A stretch of 64,000 bases of DNA from JAGLCW01 sp964427915 (lineage in GTDB: Bacteria; Caldisericota; Caldisericia; UBA6126), in the NCBI GenBank assembly GCA_964427915.1, contig CAYRWA010000030.1, positions 1 to 64,000 on the forward strand. Direction: 5' to 3'. Positions 18,001 through 24,720 of the stretch are shown piece by piece (the first letter of the stretch is position 1; each line of letters opens with the position of its first letter). The position numbers and the translations under genes were made by a program. A model generated the notes under the pieces. That model worked only from the letters and a program-made list of their open reading frames with translations. It searched no databases and was not told where the DNA came from.

Positions 18001-18396
18001 AATGTAGAAAAGATAATCAACTCCATTTGTGCCATCCCGATATTGAATAGAAGACCATGTTTGTGCCCTAATTACACTAGAAGAAGTTATGTACGTATAT
18101 TGGATAGTAGAAGGCTGAATACCTGCTGGAGATATAGAGTCAAAAGGGAAGGGGTGCTTGATGGGAGGTTTCGCCGGAGACACAATATACATTGCAGTTT
18201 CTGCAAACACAATGCCTCCAGAGGATGTGTTGTAAAAAAAATGAATAGAAGAATCCCACTGCCCCTGATTTTCAACAATACAATGTGAGGAGCGGGAAGA
18301 AACAGCTAGCGCGCGATGCGAAAAAAAAAGTGCTGGATGACCAGCACTTACAATGAAAACAAAACATAAAAATAAAACAACCAAACGTTCGTACAA
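15070..18396 (-). CDS. Exported SBBP beta-propeller protein with peptidoglycan-binding and lytic-transglycosylase-like domains
   Basis: A 1108-residue exported protein. From a TTG start it has a signal peptide ending near residue 33, an ENQGQW-type N-terminal domain common before SBBP propellers, and at about 250-610 six repeats of the form NVYVTGNTLSEDFPIT (seven-bladed-propeller type). At about 700-745 is a peptidoglycan-binding domain 1-like segment (TKKALEKFQILHHIAPTGLL). After it comes a lysozyme-like region with SFALIVHESYPDAYHF near residue 860 and then GRGIQQITTNA, which resembles the catalytic Glu and the GxxQ motif of lytic transglycosylases. It is the last gene after folK and a small membrane protein. 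A terminator-like hairpin lies inside its signal-peptide codons. The start codon has no strong ribosome site. Confidence 0.75.
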   Translation of the reverse strand: MYERLVVLFLCFVFIVSAGHPALFFSHRALAVSSRSSHCIVENQGQWDSSIHFFYNTSSGGIVFAETAMYIVSPAKPPIKHPFPFDSISPAGIQPSTIQYTYITSSSVIRAQTWSSIQYRDGTNGVDYLFYIEQDSLSCSITLSPYSSQKEDLMTFLNTLQKDPSKEPSTILAKSLQSTVTIDSYDNKSTSDETGKATLQTIHTNPLGDSWVGGAVLSPASQSQEIQSIKENYDAYIKRYRKDGTIAECILFGGSGWEEVMGIDVSNDGLVYCCGTTDSKDFPFTRNLSSSQSSQDTNVFTLIYNPSDQSSKALLLGGSDNDAALDIKVNARQDVLITGYTTSSDFPTTKRFVSPNQEAYQSNAFVVCIDTGDCSILNSTLVGGSQWDVSMGLSLDSLQNIYITGYTYSHDFPVTPLAYDTSHNGEKDAFVIRFTPDGNHMIFCTFLGGDSFDIGKAIACDWEGNVFVAGTTNSSSFPCSSRHVQNNLGGDQDGFISKMNGAGSKLLSSSYIGGSSQDEVTDLITDHWGNVYVTGNTLSEDFPITVQAEFPMLQKQQDIFFMHINTHIDSIVYSSYVGTNEFDIAGGIGIDFYNNLYIAGIHDDTKETFLHIASSPRTSSCFLAHPLFSIDRPFGAFVVKDPLKNNAFRTIPNNFSFLDAVDSTSSTIQIEFSSPFIAYLQMILNTNPRTQLHKNSREAGFEGEETTYFGYYTKKALEKFQILHHIAPTGLLDRETAIALDQCFIDLQKKPIKLLPKNWVVEPLLVNDKLQIITPNFKEWYIKIQDPTDETVGWINVKSYSFSLKNQSHLATLTQPISPSVEGKRGGRTEKIIATYIQNELTNFLPDHFPAELSFALIVHESYPDAYHFDNSLVTFDAGRGIQQITTNAYVGSGLGLALFTSSGSKYLPYWHCYEPGLPVNYPSNHNANTEKFSGYYWTEAQCLPGEPYVYWGGIFQKDQCIGTCIYNCALDTGSRIYTNTPLGIQSNIADGFVVLQDKLAATSPTEECFPIAFSSPFFEQHLSLSEEDVRYISSIQRYHGYFRFPQNDPNSYLYAISLQLQKIGLGIQNNDTDIYWFSKQFTKEHAVSFLEWAEKVKYVFENNIETF
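18321..18349 (-). terminator. Terminator-like hairpin inside the signal-peptide codons of the SBBP gene
   Basis: A perfect 9-bp stem (18328-18336 with 18341-18349, four-base loop) is followed on the minus strand by nine T residues (18321-18329). It lies 63 bases after the stop of the small membrane protein gene, which is where the folate operon would be expected to end. It also encodes residues of the next protein, so it may act as an attenuator. Confidence 0.7.
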
Positions 18397-18411
18397 AAGT
18401 GTTGCTCGTAA

Positions 18412-18576
18412 CTATTTATCTTTTTGTTTTGAGATCAGTTCAAACATAGCAGCAATGAAAATCACTGTTGCCATTACAATAAGAGTAACAGGGTGAAGAC
18501 TCCACACATTTGTAATATGGATTGAAAAGAGGATTAACCAGATCGAAGCAAAAATTTTTGTCCAATTTGACCACAT
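18412..18576 (-). CDS. Small membrane protein, 54 residues
   Basis: A short open frame begins MWSNWTKIFASIW at an ATG with GGAGG seven bases upstream. It encodes two hydrophobic segments (about 8-25 and 29-47) separated by a short loop, and ends in a charged tail. I do not recognise a family. It sits between folK and the SBBP gene in the same direction and ends 15 bases before the SBBP start codon. The strong ribosome site and full-length hydrophobic pattern support a real gene. Confidence 0.7.
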   Translation of the reverse strand: MWSNWTKIFASIWLILFSIHITNVWSLHPVTLIVMATVIFIAAMFELISKQKDK

Positions 18577-18609
18577 AGCAGAACCTCCAAAAGATTTTTT
18601 TTCATGGTA

Positions 18610-19080
18610 TCATAGTTTTTTTTCTTTGTAAATATTCCACAGCTGTTTTATGGTTTTTTGAAAGACAGGGTGGATAAAAGTAGGACAGATTTCCATACAT
18701 GGAAGTAGTATAAAGTCTCTTTTGTGAAGATCTTCGTGAGGAATTGTTAGAGAAGGCGTGCGAATAATATCCTGATTCCAAAACAACATATCGATATCAA
18801 TATTTCTAGGACCCCATCGAACCGATTCTTTCCGTCCCATAAGCTGCTCAATATTCTTCACAATGTGAAGAATTTGAGAAGGATCAGAAGAAGAAGTCCT
18901 GGTTTTTACAACACAATTAAGAAAGGGATACTGATTCTTCAACCCATACGGTTTTGTTTCAATGATAGTAGAGACTTGTAACAGATGAATATCCTTGCAA
19001 GATAGATAATGAAAAGCTCGTAAAAGGGATGCTTTTCGATTTCCTTCGTTGCTTCCTAGTGAAAAAAAAACGGTGTTCAT
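18610..19080 (-). CDS. folK: 2-amino-4-hydroxy-6-hydroxymethyldihydropteridine pyrophosphokinase FolK
   Basis: FolK transfers pyrophosphate from ATP to 6-hydroxymethyl-dihydropterin in folate synthesis. The 156-residue protein has FFSLGSNEGNR at the start, the ATP-binding RWGPRNIDIDMLFW motif and the PHEDLHKRDFILLP segment. Length is normal. Its ATG overlaps the folP stop in an ATGA arrangement. Confidence 0.96.
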   Translation of the reverse strand: MNTVFFSLGSNEGNRKASLLRAFHYLSCKDIHLLQVSTIIETKPYGLKNQYPFLNCVVKTRTSSSDPSQILHIVKNIEQLMGRKESVRWGPRNIDIDMLFWNQDIIRTPSLTIPHEDLHKRDFILLPCMEICPTFIHPVFQKTIKQLWNIYKEKKL

Positions 19081-20225
19081 GAATGCATGATAGAAAAGAC
19101 TTTACAGGCATTTTTTGTTGCCTTTACGTTATGAATACGTAGTATATCTACTCCTTTTTCCCACAGCAGTGCACTCATAAGGGCTGTTGGAGCATCTCTA
19201 TCTGACAAAGGAATAGAGGCTATGTCACCAAAAAAACTTTTTCTAGAGTGACCCACAAGTAGTCTGCAACCTAAATCGTAAAAACAAGAGATATGTTGCA
19301 AAATGTCAATATTTTGTTGAGCTGTTTTGGCGAAACCAATCCCCGGATCCAAGACAATTCGTTCTTTATCTATTGAGTAACGAGAACATTGGTCAAGAGC
19401 CTTCTCAAAAAAGAGGTGAATTTCTTCTAAAAGAGAATGGTACTGCGTTTCTTTTTGCATCGTTTCAGGTGTTCCTTTCATATGCATAATGACAAGCTCT
19501 ATAGAAGGATGTCGAGAAAGCAGTTCTATCATTTCTGGGGAGATTTTTATACAGTTGATCATTTGGATCCCATTTTCAATGCCTGCTTTTGCAATAGAGA
19601 CCCTGTGCGTGTCAAGTGATAGCTTACAGGTAGGGAAGCGTTTGAGGATTTGAACAATAGGCTCTATCACGCGACGATATTCTTCTTCTTCATGAATTAT
19701 TGCCGCGCCTGGTCTTGTAGATTCTCCCCCTATATCTAGGATGTCAGAACCTTGTTCGATAAGAGATGAGGCCTTTTGCAAAATGTCATTCATAGAAATA
19801 CATTCATTTCCATCAGAAAAAGAGTCGGGCGTTACATTTAATATACCCATTAATACGGGCTGGGGGGCCTTTTGTTTTTGGTGAAGTTTGCAAAGAAAAA
19901 CCGCAAGCTTTTTTCGAATTGTGGGAATGTGGAAATAGTTTTGTCTTTCTAAACTTTGCAAACATCGAGCAATCACATTTTCTGTTCCTATCATCAGAAT
20001 CGTAGAATCTTCTATAGAATGATCCAATACATTTTTGTGTACAGCTACGTCGCCACCATGACTAAGAAACGTTTGTTTCAAAATTGTAGCTTCTTTGTAT
20101 CCAATATGATCTGCCTTAATGCAAAGGAGATTTGTTTTTTTTAAAAAGATAGGAATGCTTTCTTGTGTACACCCGATGTCTTGTAATGCTGAACGGACCA
20201 ATGCTGGATCAAGCAAGGTAAACAT
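19077..20225 (-). CDS. folP: Dihydropteroate synthase FolP with N-terminal extension
   Basis: FolP condenses the pterin pyrophosphate with p-aminobenzoate. The catalytic TIM-barrel part from about residue 120 has GILNVTPDSFSDG, DIGGESTRPG, LDTHR and GHSRKSFFG. In front of it is a domain of about 115 residues (YKEATILKQTFLSHGGDVAV, STILMIGT), which also occurs in the longer DHPS proteins of some thermophiles and clostridia. The ATG at 20225 lies one base after the folE2 stop. The frame continues upstream to 20282 inside folE2, without a better ribosome site, so the exact start is uncertain. Confidence 0.93.
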   Translation of the reverse strand: MFTLLDPALVRSALQDIGCTQESIPIFLKKTNLLCIKADHIGYKEATILKQTFLSHGGDVAVHKNVLDHSIEDSTILMIGTENVIARCLQSLERQNYFHIPTIRKKLAVFLCKLHQKQKAPQPVLMGILNVTPDSFSDGNECISMNDILQKASSLIEQGSDILDIGGESTRPGAAIIHEEEEYRRVIEPIVQILKRFPTCKLSLDTHRVSIAKAGIENGIQMINCIKISPEMIELLSRHPSIELVIMHMKGTPETMQKETQYHSLLEEIHLFFEKALDQCSRYSIDKERIVLDPGIGFAKTAQQNIDILQHISCFYDLGCRLLVGHSRKSFFGDIASIPLSDRDAPTALMSALLWEKGVDILRIHNVKATKNACKVFSIMHS

Positions 20226-20226
20226 A

Positions 20227-21009
20227 CTATCGTTTGTCCATTTCCACTTGGGCGTATGCATTGTGGTTATGGATACTCTCATTGCTTAGAACATCAATTG
20301 AAAACCACGTTACTCTTTGATCCTGATTTAATGGTAGATAAATATTACGGACAACATCCTCAACAAACCTCGGATGATTGTATGCATATTCTGTAACGTA
20401 CTTTTCATCTTTCCTTTTAAGTAAAGAATATACTGGTGAGGAAGCGGCTTTTTCACAAATAGAAACGATATCCTCAATCCAAACAATGTTGTGGTGACCA
20501 TGTTTCATACGAATAGAGACAGAAGCAATCCCTCGTTGATTATGAGCCCCATAGGCTGAAATTTCTTTAGAACAAGGGCAAAGAAGCTGTATAGGGACCT
20601 TTACTTGCATTAAAAAATCAAAATCATGGCCTTTTGAAGCAATGAATGTGCAATCGTATGATAAAAAGCTTTTTATGCCAGTAACGGGGGCCGCTTTATT
20701 GATAAAGAAATCGAAACTTATCTCTATATGAGATGTTTCTGCCTTTAAAGCTTGTTTCGTATCTTGCAGAATTCCTTCAAGAGAAAGAATAGCGATATTG
20801 TCTCGATGAATGTTTAGAATTTCAATGAAACGACTCATATGAGTACCACGAAACTCTTTGGGGAGATCGACGTAGAGGCTTACTAGCCCGGTCGTTGTTT
20901 GCGTAGATCCTTCTCGATCAGAAACAGAGATCGGGTAGCGTACTCCTTGTACACCTACCCGATCTATCTTAACTTTGCGATCATCAGTTTCGTTCTGTAT
21001 ATCTCGCAT
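20227..21009 (-). CDS. folE2: GTP cyclohydrolase FolE2 (type IB)
   Basis: FolE2 makes 7,8-dihydroneopterin triphosphate from GTP, the first step of folate (and queuosine) synthesis. The 260-residue protein has the family's LLCPCSKEIS motif with the catalytic metal-binding cysteine, followed by GAHNQRG, and a C-terminal ESIHNHNAYA. FolE2 is the metal-flexible replacement for zinc-dependent FolE. Its start overlaps the previous gene by 26 bases. Confidence 0.95.
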   Translation of the reverse strand: MRDIQNETDDRKVKIDRVGVQGVRYPISVSDREGSTQTTTGLVSLYVDLPKEFRGTHMSRFIEILNIHRDNIAILSLEGILQDTKQALKAETSHIEISFDFFINKAAPVTGIKSFLSYDCTFIASKGHDFDFLMQVKVPIQLLCPCSKEISAYGAHNQRGIASVSIRMKHGHHNIVWIEDIVSICEKAASSPVYSLLKRKDEKYVTEYAYNHPRFVEDVVRNIYLPLNQDQRVTWFSIDVLSNESIHNHNAYAQVEMDKR

Positions 21010-21370
21010 AATCTTCTTTTGTATAGGTTATATGACTAGTGGGTGTTTCGGATAGTGTAACAGTAGCAAGCTGGTATGTAGAACTTTGAAGGTGAGGAAA
21101 CAAAGTTTTAAAAATCCATTCTGCAACGATCTCTGTGGAAGGATTCTCGAAAAAATCATTTAGATTTTTATGGTCTAGCTTGGAGAGAATATTTTCATGA
21201 ACAGCAGTAGAGATCCAAAGAAAATCCAATACCATTCCAGTTGAAACATCAATTTCACCTTCAACCATGACAGAAAGATAGTAGGTATGACCATGGAAGG
21301 ATTCACACTTCCCATGGTAATTTGTCAGATGGTGAGCAGCATCAAATCGAAAATCCTTTTGCACAATCAT
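20984..21370 (-). CDS. 6-pyruvoyl-tetrahydropterin synthase-family enzyme (QueD or PTPS-III type)
   Basis: A 128-residue COG0720 protein. It has the first zinc ligand in FDAAHHL, the CESFHGHTY motif that provides the other two zinc His and the catalytic Cys, and a central LDHKNLND. The Cys is directly followed by Glu. Glu at the active site is the mark of PTPS-III enzymes, which cut dihydroneopterin triphosphate to 6-hydroxymethyl-dihydropterin and replace FolB. The place in the cluster (folE2, folP, folK directly after; no folB) supports a folate role; a QueD role in queuosine synthesis is the alternative. The ATG at 21370 directly follows the stop of the aminotransferase gene. Confidence 0.9.
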   Translation of the reverse strand: MIVQKDFRFDAAHHLTNYHGKCESFHGHTYYLSVMVEGEIDVSTGMVLDFLWISTAVHENILSKLDHKNLNDFFENPSTEIVAEWIFKTLFPHLQSSTYQLATVTLSETPTSHITYTKEDYARYTERN

Positions 21371-22564
21371 TTATACGGGGAATTCCGTTTCAATGAGTTC
21401 TTTGATTCTACCCATACCTTTCTGAATATCTTCCTTAGAGGTAGCATAGGAGAACCGAATATAGGAATCTCCTTGTTTCCCAAAAATACTTCCACTCAGG
21501 CATGCTACATAGGCTTTCTGGAGGAAAAATTCAGCCAAATCCGCAGAGGTTAAAGAATATTTTTCTAAAATGGGCTTTACATTTACAAAGGCATAGAATG
21601 CACCCTTGGGTTTGATCATGCTCATGCCCGGTATATCATTGACGAGAGAAAAGATGATATCTCTGCGCTCTTTGAAGTGTTCCCACATCATGTGAACCTC
21701 TGGATTGTCTCCTTCAAGAGCATGAATGCCGGCAATCTGCGTGAAGGCTGGGCAACAAGACACTGTATTGTTGACAATTTTCTTCATACTCCCGTAGAAC
21801 TCTTTCGGGACTGCTGCGTAGCCTAACCGCCATCCAGTCATCGAATAGGTTTTAGACATTCCATCCATCAGCACTGTACGATCTAACATGCCAGGTATGC
21901 TTGCAATCGAAAAATGCTGATCTTCTTTAGAGTAAATCAAATCCGAGTATATTTCGTCAGAAAATACAACAGCATTGCTTTTTTTGACAACCTCTGCAAT
22001 TTTTTCTAATTCCACTTTTGACAACACTCCCCCAGTAGGATTTTGGGGAGTATTGATGATAATCAGTTTCGTTTTTGGAGTAATCCTTTTTTCCAGTTCT
22101 TCTGCTGTAACCTGGTATCCATTTTCTTCAGTGAGTGGCAATGGGATGGGTATTCCACCAGCCAAATTGACAGCAGATTGGTAAGGAGGGTATCCTGGAT
22201 CGGGGACAATACATTCATCTCCCGGTTCTAAAAAAGTAACACAAGTTGTGTAAATCAGAAGTTTCCCGCCTGAAGCAATAAGGACATTTTCCGGATCTAC
22301 GTTAATATTCCTTGTTTTGCTAAGGTGTTTGGCAACAGCCGTGCGAAATTCTGGGATACCGCCTGCGGGGGTATAGTGAGTTTTGCCTTCATCAAGAGCT
22401 TTTTTACAGGTCTCAATGATCCCTTTTGGAGTAGGAAAATCAGGTTCCCCTATCTCCATGTGTACAACTTTCATACCTGTTTCTCTTTCAATACGCTGTG
22501 CCTTGGCTAAGACTTCAAAAGCTCCTTCGGCTTTTGCATGTTTTGCACGATTTGAAATTTGCAT
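21371..22564 (-). CDS. Class I/II PLP-dependent aminotransferase (aspartate aminotransferase type)
   Basis: A 397-residue fold-type I enzyme of the AspC/Iγ group: MEIGEPDFPTPKGI near the start, HYTPAGGIPEFR, NTPQNPTGGVLS, SDEIYSDLIY and the PLP-lysine motif GMSKTYSMTGWRLGY. A C-terminal RFSYATSKEDI carries the carboxylate-binding Arg. Aspartate or aromatic amino acids are likely substrates, not certain. ATG at 22564 (MQISNRAK) has AAGGAG six bases upstream and is preferred over the TTG at 22570. It lies between gcvT and the pterin gene in one long minus-strand run. Confidence 0.92.
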   Translation of the reverse strand: MQISNRAKHAKAEGAFEVLAKAQRIERETGMKVVHMEIGEPDFPTPKGIIETCKKALDEGKTHYTPAGGIPEFRTAVAKHLSKTRNINVDPENVLIASGGKLLIYTTCVTFLEPGDECIVPDPGYPPYQSAVNLAGGIPIPLPLTEENGYQVTAEELEKRITPKTKLIIINTPQNPTGGVLSKVELEKIAEVVKKSNAVVFSDEIYSDLIYSKEDQHFSIASIPGMLDRTVLMDGMSKTYSMTGWRLGYAAVPKEFYGSMKKIVNNTVSCCPAFTQIAGIHALEGDNPEVHMMWEHFKERRDIIFSLVNDIPGMSMIKPKGAFYAFVNVKPILEKYSLTSADLAEFFLQKAYVACLSGSIFGKQGDSYIRFSYATSKEDIQKGMGRIKELIETEFPV

Positions 22565-22591
22565 CTCCAACTCCTTTGTAGGTGAACTACA

Positions 22592-23695
22592 TCATCTATT
22601 GTTTTTATAAAATGGTTTTTTTACAACAGTTGCAGGGGCTTCTTTATTTCTGATCTTAATCTGGACACTATTATCAACAACTGAAAGATCTGCAGGTATA
22701 TAGCCCATTGCACATACTTTATCAATTTTTGGACAGTAACTCCCCGATGTTACTCGTCCTATTTCTTTGCCTTCGTAGTAAATGGAATAGCCATGGCGAG
22801 GAATCATTTTGCTATTCACTTCAAAGGCAGTTAGCTTTCGTTTGGGACCTTTTTCTTTTGCTTCTTGACAAGCCTTTTTGCCAACAAAATCTTTGTCTAA
22901 CTTGACAGCAAAACCTTGGCCAGCTTCAATGGGATTTGTTGTATGATCGATATCATTGCCATAAAGCCAAAGACACGATTCAAAGCGAAGGGTGTCTCTT
23001 GATCCTAATCCGCATGGAAGCATCCCCTCTTTTTCACCCGTTTGCATTAGTAGTTTCCATAGAGTGGGAGTGGAATCCTTTGGTGTTAGTATTTCAAATC
23101 CGTCTTCCCCCGTATAGCCTGTTCTAGAGGTTAGGGTTTGGAGACCACCCACAGAAATTTCTTGAAATGTAAACTTCTTCATTGTTTCTAAGTCGGTCGG
23201 TGTTAGTTGTTGCAAAATGGAAGCTGCCTTTGGTCCCTGCAAAGCAACTTGCCCCCATTGGTCTGATGTATTCTGGATTGCACAATCCAAATCAGGCCTA
23301 GATTCTTTTATTGTTAGAATATGAGCAACGTCTTTTTCGATATTGGATGCATTGACAACTAATAGCACTTTTTCGTCGTTTATTTTGTAAGCCAGTAAAT
23401 CGTCAACTTCTCCGCCATCTTCATATAACATTGCAGAGTATTTAATGTCACCCGCTTTGGCAGTGCTTAATTTATTTGTTATCAAATAGTCTGTAAAGGC
23501 CAAGGCATCTTTGCCCTCAATGGAAATCTCTCCCATATGTGATACATCAAAAATTCCTGCATGGTCACGAACAGCCATATGCTCTTCAATCATAGATGTG
23601 TACACGATGGGCATTTCAAATCCAACAAAAGGAACCATATTGGCTCCTAGCTTAACATGCTCCTCATACAAAGGAGTTCTTTTTAGTTTGTCCAT
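22592..23695 (-). CDS. gcvT: Aminomethyltransferase (glycine cleavage T protein)
   Basis: GcvT moves the aminomethyl carbon of glycine to tetrahydrofolate. The 367-residue protein has VPFVGFEMPIVY, the AGIFDVSHMGEI motif, the YTGEDGFEI signature and an ARG-free C-terminal barrel ending IRNKEAPATVVKKPFY. Length is normal. No gcvH or gcvP is adjacent in this window. It overlaps tktN by 13 bases. The neighbourhood ties one-carbon metabolism to folate synthesis. Confidence 0.95.
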   Translation of the reverse strand: MDKLKRTPLYEEHVKLGANMVPFVGFEMPIVYTSMIEEHMAVRDHAGIFDVSHMGEISIEGKDALAFTDYLITNKLSTAKAGDIKYSAMLYEDGGEVDDLLAYKINDEKVLLVVNASNIEKDVAHILTIKESRPDLDCAIQNTSDQWGQVALQGPKAASILQQLTPTDLETMKKFTFQEISVGGLQTLTSRTGYTGEDGFEILTPKDSTPTLWKLLMQTGEKEGMLPCGLGSRDTLRFESCLWLYGNDIDHTTNPIEAGQGFAVKLDKDFVGKKACQEAKEKGPKRKLTAFEVNSKMIPRHGYSIYYEGKEIGRVTSGSYCPKIDKVCAMGYIPADLSVVDNSVQIKIRNKEAPATVVKKPFYKNNR

Positions 23696-24597
23696 TCGTC
23701 AACCTCTCTGTTAATGTCGTGCAAGGCAATGTTGAGTTGCTCTTCGTTTGGGGCTTTACCGTGCCAATCAGCTTCGTTTTCCATGAAAGAAACTCCTTTG
23801 CCTTTGATGGTTTTTCCAATGATAACGGTAGGCCGATTCTTATTCTCAAGTGAAGTTTGGATAGCCTTTGCAATATCGTCAGTATTGTGTCCATCGATAA
23901 CAATTGTGTGCCAATTGAATGCTTCAAATTTTTCTTTGATGGGAGCAATACCCATAACATCTTCCACCCAGCCGTCAATTTCTAGATTGTTGTAGTCAAA
24001 AAAGAGTGTTAGGTTGTCTAGGTGATAATGGGCAGAGCTCATAATGGCTTCCCATATTTGACCTTCTTGTGATTCACCGTCTCCACAAAGTGCAAAGACG
24101 TGATTCTCTTTATGGTCTTGCTTCAGCCCCATAGCAATACCAGCAGCTACCGATAAACCTTGTCCTAACGAACCTGTGGAAACTTCTACACAATCCAATT
24201 TGCTCTTTGCTGGATGGCCCTGCAAAGGAGATCCAAATTCTCTAAAGGAAGCAAGAAGTGTGCGGTCAAAGTATCCAGTTTCGGCATAAAGAGAATAGAT
24301 AAGAGGACTCACATGTCCCTTCGAATAGATCATATAGTCTCGATCTTCCCAGGAAGGAAGAGAAGGCTTATGTTTGAGAAATGATGTCCATAGAACCCCC
24401 ATCATGTCGGCTGCAGAAAGAGAGCCACCGGGGTGTCCTGAGCCAGCAGAAAAGGTCGATAAAACAATATCGCGCCTTATTTGTTGACAAAAATGAAAAA
24501 TATCCTCTCGAGTAAAAGAGATAGGATACTGATCAAAAGTTTTTACATGATACGGATTTTCTTGCAAATAATGTAGGCCCAATTCCCGTCTTTTCAT
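23683..24597 (-). CDS. tktN: Transketolase, N-terminal (TPP-binding) subunit
   Basis: This is the half of a split transketolase that binds the pyrophosphate of thiamine diphosphate. The 304 residues include SAGSGHPGGSLSA, IYSKGHVSPLIYS, STGSLGQGLS and the TPP/Mg motif CGDGESQEGQIWEA with DYNNLEIDGW. Its partner tktC is at 34829-35764, about 10 kb away in the same direction but in a different transcript. A GAGGTAG precedes the start. The region upstream is shared with the divergent TadG-like gene. Confidence 0.95.
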   Translation of the reverse strand: MKRRELGLHYLQENPYHVKTFDQYPISFTREDIFHFCQQIRRDIVLSTFSAGSGHPGGSLSAADMMGVLWTSFLKHKPSLPSWEDRDYMIYSKGHVSPLIYSLYAETGYFDRTLLASFREFGSPLQGHPAKSKLDCVEVSTGSLGQGLSVAAGIAMGLKQDHKENHVFALCGDGESQEGQIWEAIMSSAHYHLDNLTLFFDYNNLEIDGWVEDVMGIAPIKEKFEAFNWHTIVIDGHNTDDIAKAIQTSLENKNRPTVIIGKTIKGKGVSFMENEADWHGKAPNEEQLNIALHDINREVDEWTN

Positions 24598-24720
24598 ATT
24601 TATTCTACCTCGTTATAGTATATAATATGCGTACAGTTTTGAATTATAATATTTGAAGGATATTAAACAACCGTAGTTTTGTCTATTCTTTTATCTATTT
24701 TTTATTTTGTAGGGAGAGTC

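Noticed and set aside
24679..24720. Upstream start for the TadG-like gene
   Set aside because: No ribosome site is visible; ATG 24721 has one and leads directly to the pseudopilin-like N-terminus.
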